A stretch of 50,091 nucleotides of DNA from Chloroflexota bacterium (GTDB taxonomy: Bacteria; Chloroflexota; UBA11872; UBA12225). The position numbers were made by a program, and so were the translations under genes. The stretch covers positions 43,073 to 93,163 of the forward strand of contig JAUJOR010000019.1 in NCBI GenBank assembly GCA_030447525.1. The letters are read 5' to 3'. The notes beneath the pieces were generated by a model. It worked only from the letters and a program-made list of their open reading frames with translations. It was not told where the DNA came from and ran no database searches. This document shows, piece by piece, positions 32,784-40,654 of this stretch (position 1 is its first letter; the number at the start of each line of letters is the position of its first letter).

Positions 32784-33833
32784 CTAGAGCCCCCTGCGAT
32801 TGGCCAGGGTGCGGTCGGTAAAGGCGAAGCGCGGCCGGTGACCATGGAAGTAGCGGTCGAGTTCGTCCACCATCAGGGCGAAGAAGCGGGGCCGGGAGGC
32901 GGCCGTCACCCCGGCGATGTGCGGCGAAAGGAAGACGTTGGGGAGGCGCCGGATCTCGCTCTCCACCGGCACCGGCTCGGGGTCGAAGACGTCCAGGGCC
33001 GCCCGCACGTCCCCTCTGCGGAGCCGCTCGATCAGGGCCTGGGAGTCCACGATCGCCCCCCGAGACACGTTGACAAAGGCGGCCCCACTGGGGAGCCAGG
33101 CCAGCTCTCGTGCCCCGATCATCCCTCGCGTGCCGGGGGTCAGGGGCGCCAGGCACGTCACCACCTCGGACTCGGCAAACACCTTCTCCAGGGAGGTGTG
33201 CAGGAAGTCATAGACGTCCGGAATTTCCGGTGCCAGATAGGGATCGTAGACCCGTACCGCCACGCGGAAGGGCCGCAGAAACTCCAGCAGGCGCCGGCCG
33301 ATATGGCCGCAGCCGATCAGGCCAACGCGCTTACCCGTCAGCTCCCCGTAGAGATATCCCGGGTCGTCGTGGCCCTGCCGCACCACCTCCCCGGCGATCA
33401 GGCGCCGGAAGTGCCCCCCGGCGTTGCGCAGGGCGAGCATCATCAGCGCCAGGGCCCACTCGGCCACCGGGTAGGACGAGCCATTGGTCGTGTCCACCAC
33501 CGTCAGTCCGCGGGCCTGTAGCCCTTCGACGTCGACGCGGCGCTCGAAGCGGTCCCCTTCCAACTCCCCGACCAGGCGCAGGTGCGGGGCATGATCCAGC
33601 AAGGCGCCATCCACGCGCGGCGCCCCGTGGCAGACAACCAGGGCCGCGGCCCCCTCCAGGGCCTCCCGCAGGGCCGGGGACATCGCCTCCGTCTCGCTGG
33701 CCACCCACACCGGGTCGGCAAAGGCATGCAGGCGCGCCAGGTCACCTTCCGCCAGGTAGGTGGGCCGCAGGCGCTCGGAGAACGTGATGACGACGCGAGG
33801 CCGGGCCGCCGCCGTCGCGTCAGGCGCGCTCAT
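32784..33833 (-). CDS. D-isomer-specific 2-hydroxyacid dehydrogenase
   Basis: 349-aa NAD-dependent dehydrogenase. Nucleotide-binding GLIGCGHIGRRL, then the catalytic triad: Arg in FVNVSRGAIVD, Glu in ALDVFDPEPVP and His in FLSPHIAGVT. It interconverts a 2-oxo acid and a D-2-hydroxy acid. Its start overlaps the stop of the upstream enolase-superfamily gene by 14 nt, so the two are probably translated from one mRNA and act in one pathway, plausibly a sugar-acid route. The C-terminal DELDRYFHGHRPRFAFT is typical of a subfamily found in carbohydrate loci. The GH2 gene follows 49 bp later. Confidence 0.93.
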   Translation of the reverse strand: MSAPDATAAARPRVVITFSERLRPTYLAEGDLARLHAFADPVWVASETEAMSPALREALEGAAALVVCHGAPRVDGALLDHAPHLRLVGELEGDRFERRVDVEGLQARGLTVVDTTNGSSYPVAEWALALMMLALRNAGGHFRRLIAGEVVRQGHDDPGYLYGELTGKRVGLIGCGHIGRRLLEFLRPFRVAVRVYDPYLAPEIPDVYDFLHTSLEKVFAESEVVTCLAPLTPGTRGMIGARELAWLPSGAAFVNVSRGAIVDSQALIERLRRGDVRAALDVFDPEPVPVESEIRRLPNVFLSPHIAGVTAASRPRFFALMVDELDRYFHGHRPRFAFTDRTLANRRGL

Positions 33834-35025
33834 CGTGTTCGTAGACCGTCTTGCCGGCGTCGTGGCGTCGGACGTACTCCCAATCCAGGGTCACCCCCAT
33901 GCCCGGCCCTTGGGGCACCGGGACGTGGCCCTGCCGGTCAACGGCGTCCAGGAGGTCAGAGTAGTCATCGGCGTAGATGGGGGGCTTGTTCCCCGGCACA
34001 GAGGGGTGCACCAGGCCAAGCTCGTAGTAGTTCGTGTTGCGGATGGCGGCCATGCAGTGCCGGTGGGCAGGGCCCGGGGCATGGATCTCCACGTCCAGCC
34101 CCAGCCCCTCGGCGGCGTGGGCGATCTTCATCAGCCCGGTGATGCCACAGTCGTAGTAGGCGTCGGCGCGGATGAAGTCCGTTCCCCCGGCGAGGACGAA
34201 GTCCACGTGTGGCTCCAGCGTGCGCACGTGCTCGCCGAGCAGCAGGGGGGTCTTGATCAGCTCCCGCAGCTTCTTGTGTGCGAAGGCGGAGATGCCCCCG
34301 TCCTTGAAGGGGTCTTCATACCACAAGAAGCCCGCCTCGTCACAGGCCTTGCCCACTTTGAGCGTCTCGGCCCAGGTGTCGTACTCGCAGGCCGGGTCGA
34401 TCATGAAATCCATCCCCGGGCCGACGCGCTTGCGCACCTCCAGGACGGTGGCCATCTCCCGCTCGATGTACCCCTGCTCGCGGGGGTCCTTGCCCCAGCC
34501 GTGGATCTTAAAGGCCGGGTAGCCAAACTCCTCCTTGCAACGCAGGGCGAAGTCGGCGAAGGCCTCGGGGCTGGAAAGCCCCCCGCGGGCGACGCGGTCG
34601 CCGTGCAGCGTGCTGGCGTAGGCGGGAAGGGTCTGGCGCCAGCCCCCCAGAAGCTCGTAGATGGGGGCCGAATAGACCTTGCCGGCGATGTCCCACAGGG
34701 CAATGTCGATGGGGCCCATGCCCATGCGGTCGAGCTTACGCATCGCCCGCTTCATGTCGTTGTACAGGCGCTCGCGCTCCAGGGGGTTCTTGCCCAGGAG
34801 GTAACGGGCGACCATGCCTACCTGGGCGTAGGAGTTGGTGTCGCCCCCGGCGAACTCCCCGGTGATCCCGGCGTCGGTCTCGATCGTCAGGACGTGCCCG
34901 GTGGCCGTGCGCCTCGCCCCGGGCTCGTACACCGTGTTGAAGCCGTTGTAGTCCACCCCCAGGTCGCGCATCTCCCAGGTGTAGCGGTGGACGGTAATAC
35001 GCCTGATCCTCAGCTCGCGGCCCAT
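33820..35025 (-). CDS. Enolase-superfamily (mandelate racemase/muconate lactonizing) sugar-acid dehydratase-like enzyme
   Basis: 401 aa. N-terminal capping domain, then a barrel with KIHGWG (Lys of the KxH motif), FMIDPACEY (metal Asp), WYEDPFKD (metal Glu), LLGEHVRT (metal Glu) and EIHAPGP (His), the mandelate-racemase-subgroup pattern seen in sugar-acid dehydratases such as gluconate or galactonate types. The reaction would be dehydration of an acid sugar to a 2-keto-3-deoxy acid; the exact substrate cannot be told. ATG at 35025 has GAGGAGG about 12 nt upstream; the long upstream open frame runs antisense to dop and is not real. First gene of a minus-strand operon with the 2-hydroxyacid dehydrogenase and GH2. 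Confidence 0.93.
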   Translation of the reverse strand: MGRELRIRRITVHRYTWEMRDLGVDYNGFNTVYEPGARRTATGHVLTIETDAGITGEFAGGDTNSYAQVGMVARYLLGKNPLERERLYNDMKRAMRKLDRMGMGPIDIALWDIAGKVYSAPIYELLGGWRQTLPAYASTLHGDRVARGGLSSPEAFADFALRCKEEFGYPAFKIHGWGKDPREQGYIEREMATVLEVRKRVGPGMDFMIDPACEYDTWAETLKVGKACDEAGFLWYEDPFKDGGISAFAHKKLRELIKTPLLLGEHVRTLEPHVDFVLAGGTDFIRADAYYDCGITGLMKIAHAAEGLGLDVEIHAPGPAHRHCMAAIRNTNYYELGLVHPSVPGNKPPIYADDYSDLLDAVDRQGHVPVPQGPGMGVTLDWEYVRRHDAGKTVYEHDERA

Positions 35026-35214
35026 CGTGTCGGCCCCTCCTCTGGCCGGGGACGATACCACCCTTGAGCCGGCTGTGGAGGGGCGCCGTGGGGGACGCGT
35101 GGCGCCCCTGGCCCTCCCAGAGGTAGAAGTTGCCCTCAATGACGTGCTCAGGAACGCCCCTTGAGGACGTGACGAAGGTGAGGGACGGGCGTGGCCGTTG
35201 TAGCGCGCTGGGGT

Positions 35215-35220
35215 TAGAAT
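35215..35220 (+). promoter_or_regulatory. -10 element for dop
   Basis: TAGAAT ends 6 nt before the ATG at 35227, with no Shine-Dalgarno between, suggesting a leaderless transcript for the pupylation cassette. No clear -35. Confidence 0.45.
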
Positions 35221-35226
35221 CCCTCT

Positions 35227-36792
35227 ATGCGCCGGCCAGCCGGGATCGAGACCGAGTACGGCTTGAACTGCGAGGGCTTTCCCGGCGCTGGCGCCGGGCC
35301 GGGTCCCAGCGCGGCCGTGGATTTCGCCTACGAGGCGTCGCGCGTCGTCCGCTCCGCCGATGTCCCCGGGGCCTTCCGCGGGTGGGACTACCAGGGCGAA
35401 GATCCCTACCGAGACTTGCGGGGGATGCGCGTCGAGCGCCTGGCCCGCGACCCCCACGACCTCCAGGACCGGAACGACCGCAGCCGGCACCTTAGCCGGG
35501 AGGAGCTGCTGGCCAACACCGTGCTCCTTAACGGGGCGCGGTACTACAACGACCACAACCACCCGGAGTACTGCACCGAGGCCTGCCTCACCCTGCTCGA
35601 CCTCGTGGCCCAGGACAAGGCCGGGGAGCGGGTGCTCTTCTCCTGCGAGCAGCGGCGTAATGCCGAGCTGGCCGCGGAGGTGGGGGCACAAACGCGGGTG
35701 CGGGCGCTGAAGAACAACACCGACTACCACGGGCGCACCTACGGGACGCACGAGAACTACCTCTTTTCTCGCGCCATCCCGCTGGAGACCGTCGTCCGGG
35801 CCATGATCCCCTTCTTTGTCACCCGCCAGGTGTACGCCGGAGCCGGCAAAGTAGGTATCGAGACCAGCGGGGCGGGGGTGCAGCCGGGCTTTCAGCTCAG
35901 CCAGCGGGCGGACTTTTTCGAGGAGCGGATTGGGATCAACACCACCGCCCAGCGCCCCATCTTCAACACCCGCGACGAGCCCCACGCCGACAGGCAGAAG
36001 TACCGTCGCCTGCACGTGATCATCGGGGACGCCAACCGCTCGGAGTGGGCGACGGCGATGAAGGTGGGGACGACAGCCCTGGTACTGGATCTGGTGGAAG
36101 ACGGCTGGGGACCCGCCCTCGACCTCCAGGACCCCGTGGCGGCCTTGAAGCTCGTCTCCCGAGGGCACGATCTGATGGCCACGGTCCGGCTCACGGACGG
36201 GCGCACCGTGCGGGCCCTGGACGTTCAGGAGCACTACCTGCGTGCCGCCGAGGGCGCCTTTGGCGGAAGGGACTCGGAGACGGATTGGGTGTTGCAGCAG
36301 TGGCGCCAGGTTCTGGAGGCCCTCGCCGGGGACGCCATGCCCTTCGCCAATCGCATCGACTGGCTGGCCAAGCGCCGCGTGTTCGACCAGGTGCGGGGGG
36401 CGGACGGGGCGTCCGAGGGGGGGTGGGACAATCCCGGGCTGCGCCGTCTCGACCTGGCCTACCACCTCGTCGATCCCTCCCTGAGCCTCTATGACGCCCT
36501 GGTGAAGCAGGGACGAATCCATCGCCTGGTCTCCGACGAGGACGTCGGCCGGGCCATGACCACCGCTCCGACGGATACCCGGGGGGCGGTACGGTCCCTG
36601 TTGCTGGCTCGCTTCGGGCCGGCCATCCGCCGGTTAGAATGGGACTCGGTGACGTTCGGGACCAACGGGCGCGAGGTGCGCCTGCAGTTGGACGAGATCA
36701 CCGGGCCGCTGATCCGGCGGGTGGAGCGCCTGGCGCGCGAAGCGCCGGACCTCGAATCGCTCTTTGCGGCCGTGAAGGGAGGAGCCCCTTAA
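35227..36792 (+). CDS. dop: Depupylase/Pup deamidase Dop
   Basis: 521-aa member of the carboxylate-amine-ligase superfamily. It deamidates the C-terminal Gln of Pup to Glu and removes Pup from proteins. ATP/Mg motifs: GIETEYGLN at the N-terminus, GARYYNDHNHPEY (the catalytic Asp aligns with the Dop/PafA aspartate), VRALKNNTDYHGRTYGTHEN, GFQLSQRADFFE, and TRDEPHADRQKYRRLHVIIG. The extra segment between the first two motifs (GWDYQGEDPYRDLRGMRVER) corresponds to the Dop loop that separates Dop from PafA. It is immediately followed by pup (2-nt gap), matching known gene order. Length is close to actinobacterial Dop (about 500 aa). Confidence 0.93.
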   Translation: MRRPAGIETEYGLNCEGFPGAGAGPGPSAAVDFAYEASRVVRSADVPGAFRGWDYQGEDPYRDLRGMRVERLARDPHDLQDRNDRSRHLSREELLANTVLLNGARYYNDHNHPEYCTEACLTLLDLVAQDKAGERVLFSCEQRRNAELAAEVGAQTRVRALKNNTDYHGRTYGTHENYLFSRAIPLETVVRAMIPFFVTRQVYAGAGKVGIETSGAGVQPGFQLSQRADFFEERIGINTTAQRPIFNTRDEPHADRQKYRRLHVIIGDANRSEWATAMKVGTTALVLDLVEDGWGPALDLQDPVAALKLVSRGHDLMATVRLTDGRTVRALDVQEHYLRAAEGAFGGRDSETDWVLQQWRQVLEALAGDAMPFANRIDWLAKRRVFDQVRGADGASEGGWDNPGLRRLDLAYHLVDPSLSLYDALVKQGRIHRLVSDEDVGRAMTTAPTDTRGAVRSLLLARFGPAIRRLEWDSVTFGTNGREVRLQLDEITGPLIRRVERLAREAPDLESLFAAVKGGAP

Positions 36793-36794
36793 CT

Positions 36795-36989
36795 ATGCCA
36801 GCCATGCCGACCGAGTTAGCCGCCCCTGAGGCGCCGACGAAGCCGGCCGAGACGCCGGTAGAAGTCCCTAGCCGTCAGGACCCCCAGCCGGGGGAGCCCG
36901 ATAAGCAGGACGACCCGGATATCGACGAGCAGATCAAGCGCATCATCCGCGAGATCCCCGATCCAACGCCACAGCCGGGCGGGCAATAA
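36795..36989 (+). CDS. pup: Prokaryotic ubiquitin-like protein Pup (divergent, GGQ C-terminus)
   Basis: 64 aa, the same length as the mycobacterial protein. Ends in Gly-Gly-Gln, so Dop must deamidate it before PafA can ligate it. The body is disordered and Pro/Glu-rich; the only helix-like region is DPDIDEQIKRIIREIPDP, followed by a Pro-rich tail (TPQPGGQ) instead of the long acidic helix of actinobacterial Pup, so it also recalls the UBact relatives described outside actinobacteria. ATG at 36795, with GGGAGGAG upstream inside the end of dop; an alternative ATG lies 9 nt later. Position between dop and pafA is the strongest support. Confidence 0.9.
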   Translation: MPAMPTELAAPEAPTKPAETPVEVPSRQDPQPGEPDKQDDPDIDEQIKRIIREIPDPTPQPGGQ

Positions 36990-37087
36990 AGAAGTCCTCC
37001 GTCCTTCGTGTTCACTCCTGCGTATTCACTCCTGGGGTCGGCGGCACCGCCGGGGGCTGGAGATCGTGGATTGACCAAGGACCAAGG

Positions 37088-37128
37088 GCTGAGGACCAGG
37101 CACTGAGGACCAGGCACTGAGGACTGTT
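37088..37128 (+). repeat. 14-bp tandem repeat in the pafA leader
   Basis: CTGAGGACCAGGCA occurs twice in tandem, with partial copies on both sides. Each copy carries GAGGA, and the last one lies at a suitable distance before the pafA ATG at 37134. Confidence 0.7.
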
Positions 37129-37133
37129 CTGTT

Positions 37134-38714
37134 ATGGATGGCGCGCTGTTTGGGACTGAGACAGAGTACGCCTGCGCCGGCGCGGCGGGGCAGAGCCCGG
37201 CAGAGGCCGCAATCCGCGTCAAGGACGGCGTTTTCGCCGGCCGCAAGTTCGGCCTCATCGAGCCGGCCCCACGGGAGTGGGGGGAGGTGCCCGGGAACGG
37301 GGGCTTCTTGTTCAACGGCGGCCGGCTCTACCTGGACTCCGGCCACCTGGAGTACGCCACCCCCGAGTGCCGCACCCTGGAAGACGTCGTCGCCGCCGAG
37401 CGAGGCGGTGACCAGATCCTCGTCCAGACGGTAGCCGATCTGGGTCTACAGAGCGAGATCTTCTTCATCAAGAACAACACCGATCACTTCGGTCACACCT
37501 ACGGCTACCACGAGAACTACTGCCTGCGCGTCAGCCCGCGCAGCCGGGACATGGTGCAAGGCCTCCTCCCGTTCCTGGTCACGCGTCAGCTCTTTGCCGG
37601 GGCCGGGATGATCGCCCCCGCCCCGCTGCGCGGACGCGCCACCGGGAGCCGCTCCGGCGGTGGCCCCGGTGTCCTCCCCGCTCTCCCCGGGAGTGGCTCT
37701 ACCGTCCCCGTGACCCCCTTTCAGCTCAGCCAGCGGGCCGCCTTTGTGTCCGTAGACGTGAGCCACCGGGTGCGTTTCGGTGGCCGGCCCATCCTCAACC
37801 TGCGCGACGAGCCCCTGGCCGGCGGGCGCTTCCGGCGCCTGCACATCATCATCGGCGACGCCAACCGTTCAGAGTACGCCACCGCCCTCAAGCTAGGGAC
37901 GACGGCCCTCGTCGCTCAGCTCCTGGAGCTGGGCTGGGACTGCGACGTAGAGCTGGAACACCCCGTTCAGGCCATCAAGGACATCTCCCGCAACCCTCAC
38001 GGCAACTGGACGGTGCGCACGGCGCGGGGCGGGTCGATGCCGGCCATCGAGGTGCAGCGTGCCTACCTCTTAGAGGCCACGCGTCGCTTTCTGGGGCGCG
38101 ACAAGGACACCGACTGGACGCTGCGCCAGTGGGCCACCATCCTCAATGGCCTGGAGATGGACCCCCTGCGCCTGGCCGGCTACGTCGACTGGGTGACCAA
38201 GTATCAGCAGCTCTCCCAGTTCGCCGAGAAGTCACCTCGGGGCTGGGACGATCCGGCGCTGATCAAGCTCGACCTGGCCTACCACCACGTCAATCCGGCG
38301 GTGAGCCTCTACACCCTCCTGCGCAAGCAGGGGGTCATCCCCTCGCTGGTGGACGACGAGAGGGCCGAGCGGGCGATGCAGCAGCCCCCGGCGGACAGCC
38401 GCGCCGCCGGTAGGGGTCACGTCGTTCGGGCCATGGCCGAGGCCCGCGCCGACGACGCCATCCGCTGGGAGGTGCTGGCCCGGCGCCTGGGAGAGCGCGC
38501 CGTGTGGGGTGACGAGCGCTTCGTCGTCTACGAATACGTCGACGATTGGCGGGACATCCGAGACACCGGGGCCTGGCATATCATCCCCTACTTGATCGAT
38601 TGGGGGGCCGTCGCCGTCAAAGACCATGTCCTGGAGTTCCCAGACCCCTTCCGCGACTACGCCGAGGAGGCGGAGCGCTTCGGTAAGTCTATCCCTTCCC
38701 TGTTACGGCGCTAA
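37134..38714 (+). CDS. pafA: Pup-protein ligase PafA-like
   Basis: 526 aa, same superfamily as Dop but without the Dop loop, so taken as the ligase that joins Pup to lysines using ATP. Motifs: FGTETEYACAG, FNGGRLYLDSGHLEYATPEC (the catalytic Asp present), FIKNNTDHFGHTYGYHENY, LLPFLVTRQLFAGAG, FQLSQRAAFV and LRDEPLAGGRFRRLHIIIGD. Longer than actinobacterial PafA (about 450 aa): a Gly/Pro/Ser insert follows GAGMIAPAPLRG, and the C-terminus has an additional domain-like segment (VVYEYVDDWRDIRDTGAWHI, then WGAVAVKDHVLE) before the usual end. A second Dop-like enzyme cannot be excluded. No prcA, prcB or mpa/arc gene is in the window. Confidence 0.85.
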   Translation: MDGALFGTETEYACAGAAGQSPAEAAIRVKDGVFAGRKFGLIEPAPREWGEVPGNGGFLFNGGRLYLDSGHLEYATPECRTLEDVVAAERGGDQILVQTVADLGLQSEIFFIKNNTDHFGHTYGYHENYCLRVSPRSRDMVQGLLPFLVTRQLFAGAGMIAPAPLRGRATGSRSGGGPGVLPALPGSGSTVPVTPFQLSQRAAFVSVDVSHRVRFGGRPILNLRDEPLAGGRFRRLHIIIGDANRSEYATALKLGTTALVAQLLELGWDCDVELEHPVQAIKDISRNPHGNWTVRTARGGSMPAIEVQRAYLLEATRRFLGRDKDTDWTLRQWATILNGLEMDPLRLAGYVDWVTKYQQLSQFAEKSPRGWDDPALIKLDLAYHHVNPAVSLYTLLRKQGVIPSLVDDERAERAMQQPPADSRAAGRGHVVRAMAEARADDAIRWEVLARRLGERAVWGDERFVVYEYVDDWRDIRDTGAWHIIPYLIDWGAVAVKDHVLEFPDPFRDYAEEAERFGKSIPSLLRR

Positions 38715-38757
38715 CCCCTCCCTTCGCCGGCCTGTCCCGGCGTGTCCCAGCGACCGC

Positions 38758-39354
38758 ATGGTTTCACAACTCCCCGCACAACCGGCCTATACCACCCTCC
38801 CCGATCTTCTGGCCGACGGCCTGGACGTCGTCTTCATCGGCATCAACCCCAGCCTGTACTCCGTCCAGCGGGGCCATTATTTTGCCCGCTCGACGAATCG
38901 CTTCTGGCCGGCACTTTCGCGCTCGCGCCTCAGCGAGCGGGCCCGCCACGCCCTAGGCGTGGCGACGCTGGGTCCGGAGCACGATGCCGCTCTGCTCCCC
39001 CACGGCCTGGGTTTTACGGACGTAGTGAAGCGCCCCACCAGGAACGTCTCTGAGCTGGGGCCGGGCGAGCTGGGGCGCTGCGCGCCGAAGTTGCTGGCAC
39101 GTCTGGAGCGGTACGACATACGCGTCGCGTGCTTCCAGGGCCTGACCGGCTACCGCCCCTTCTTGCGCTACGCCCTGGGCAAGCCCCTGGGGCGGCGGGG
39201 CCTTGATCCTGAGCTCGGCGCCCAGACCGAGCGCCTGGGCTCGACATATCTCTTCGTCGTGCCCAGCCCCAGCCCGGCCAATTTCCACTTCACGCCGGCC
39301 GATCAGGTGGCCTGGTACGACCGGCTGGCCGCCTTTCTTGACGCCCTGGGCTAA
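38758..39354 (+). CDS. mug: Mug-type G:T/U mismatch DNA glycosylase
   Basis: 198-aa uracil-DNA glycosylase superfamily protein. The active-site block VVFIGINPSLYS (GxNPS) and the C-terminal FVVPSPSPANFHF (loop corresponding to NPSG/HPSP) are present, along with RNVSELGPGELGRCAPKLL. It removes uracil or thymine from G mismatches and starts base excision repair. ATG at 38758; the frame is open upstream, overlapping pafA, but the fold begins after this start. It follows pafA by 43 nt, so it may be cotranscribed with the pupylation cassette. Variation in the second motif makes exact substrate preference uncertain. Confidence 0.88.
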   Translation: MVSQLPAQPAYTTLPDLLADGLDVVFIGINPSLYSVQRGHYFARSTNRFWPALSRSRLSERARHALGVATLGPEHDAALLPHGLGFTDVVKRPTRNVSELGPGELGRCAPKLLARLERYDIRVACFQGLTGYRPFLRYALGKPLGRRGLDPELGAQTERLGSTYLFVVPSPSPANFHFTPADQVAWYDRLAAFLDALG

Positions 39355-39484
39355 GTCTGTATTGTGCACGTCCCAGATGGCGTGACACGCAGAAGGACGC
39401 CTCGCCCTATCTGGGGGGCGGAAACCAGGCTCAGGGCCCAGGGCTCAGGCTGCGAAGGGGACGCTGCACCAAGGGGACACTGCC

Positions 39485-40654
39485 CTACGGGCGCATCACC
39501 ACCTTGACGCAGCCGTCCTGGCGATTCTTGAACACCTCGTAGGCGTGCGGGGCATCGTCCAGGTGCAGGCGGTGGGTGATGATGAAGCTGGGGTCAATCT
39601 CTCCCCGCTCGATCCGCTCCAGCAGGGGACGCAGGTACTTGTGGACGTGCGTCTGCCCCATCTTGAACGTCAGCGCCTTGTTAAAGGCGGCCCCCAGGTT
39701 GAGCTTGTCCAGGACCCCACCGTAGACGCCGGGGATGGAGAGGATGCCCCCCTTGCGGCAAGCCTGGATGGCCTCCCGCAGGACGTGCGGCCGATCCGTG
39801 GCCAGGAAGCCTGCCGCCTTGACGCGGTCGTAGATGGCGTCCAGGCTGGCCCCATGGGCCTCCAGGCCCACGGCGTCGATGCAGGCGTCCGGCCCCTGCC
39901 CGGCGGTCATCTCCTTGAGCGTCTCCAGGACGTGCACGCGGTCGAAGTCGACCACCTCGGCGCCGGCCTGCTCCTTGGCCATGCGCAGGCGCTCGGGGAC
40001 GTTGTCGATGGCGATGACCCGCTCGGCCCCTAGCAGCTGGGCACACTTGATGATCAGCTGCCCCACCGGGCCGCAGCCCCAGATGGCCACGGTATCGCCG
40101 GGGTGGATCTCGCATTGCTCCACGGCCTGGTAGGCCGTGGGGAGGATGTCGGTGACGAAGAGCACCTGCTCGTCGGTCGGGCCCTCCGGGATCTTGAGAT
40201 GGCCGACGTCGGCGAAGGGGACACGGACGTACTCCGCCTGGCCCCCGGCGTAGCCCCCCAGGATGTGGGAGTAGCCGAAGAGCCCGGCGGGGGAGTAGCC
40301 ATACAGCTTCTCAGCCATCCAGGCATTGGGGTTGGAGTTGTCGCACAGCGACCATAGCTCCCGCCGGCAGAAAAAGCACCTGCCGCAGGAGATGTTGAAA
40401 GGCACCAGGATGCGGTCGCCACGCCGCAGGTTGTCTACTCCCGGGCCGACGTCCACCACTTCCCCCATGAACTCGTGGCCCAGGATGTCCCCCGGCTGCA
40501 TCGAGGGGACGTAGCCGTCGTAGAGGTGCCGGTCGGAGCCGCAGATCGCCGTCAGGGAGATCTTCACCACCGCGTCACGGGGGTTGATGATCTGGGGATC
40601 GGGCACCGTCTCGACGCGGACGTCGTTCTTGCCGTACCAACACACTGCCTTCAT
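39485..40654 (-). CDS. Zinc-dependent alcohol dehydrogenase (formaldehyde-dehydrogenase-like MDR)
   Basis: 389-aa medium-chain dehydrogenase. Catalytic zinc ligands: Cys in AICGSDRHLYDG and His-Glu in GHEFMGEV. Structural zinc Cys cluster: CGRCFFCRRELWSLC. NAD binding: VAIWGCGPVGQL. The insertion after the Cys cluster (NPNAWMAEKLYGYSPAGLFG) and overall pattern are those of the glutathione-independent formaldehyde/alcohol dehydrogenase group. It oxidises an alcohol or aldehyde; the substrate is not determined. ATG at 40654 overlaps the stop of the SRPBCC gene by 4 nt (ATGA), showing translational coupling; this pairing of an SRPBCC protein with such a dehydrogenase is the main context. Confidence 0.94.
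   Translation of the reverse strand: MKAVCWYGKNDVRVETVPDPQIINPRDAVVKISLTAICGSDRHLYDGYVPSMQPGDILGHEFMGEVVDVGPGVDNLRRGDRILVPFNISCGRCFFCRRELWSLCDNSNPNAWMAEKLYGYSPAGLFGYSHILGGYAGGQAEYVRVPFADVGHLKIPEGPTDEQVLFVTDILPTAYQAVEQCEIHPGDTVAIWGCGPVGQLIIKCAQLLGAERVIAIDNVPERLRMAKEQAGAEVVDFDRVHVLETLKEMTAGQGPDACIDAVGLEAHGASLDAIYDRVKAAGFLATDRPHVLREAIQACRKGGILSIPGVYGGVLDKLNLGAAFNKALTFKMGQTHVHKYLRPLLERIERGEIDPSFIITHRLHLDDAPHAYEVFKNRQDGCVKVVMRP

Noticed and set aside
33820..36522. 900-aa minus-strand open frame across dop and the enolase-superfamily gene
   Set aside because: Only the 401-aa portion from 35025 matches a protein family and has a Shine-Dalgarno; the rest is antisense to dop.
36635..36640. TAGAAT inside dop as an internal promoter for pup
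   Set aside because: It lies about 155 bp upstream of pup inside coding sequence, without a -35; chance occurrence is likely.
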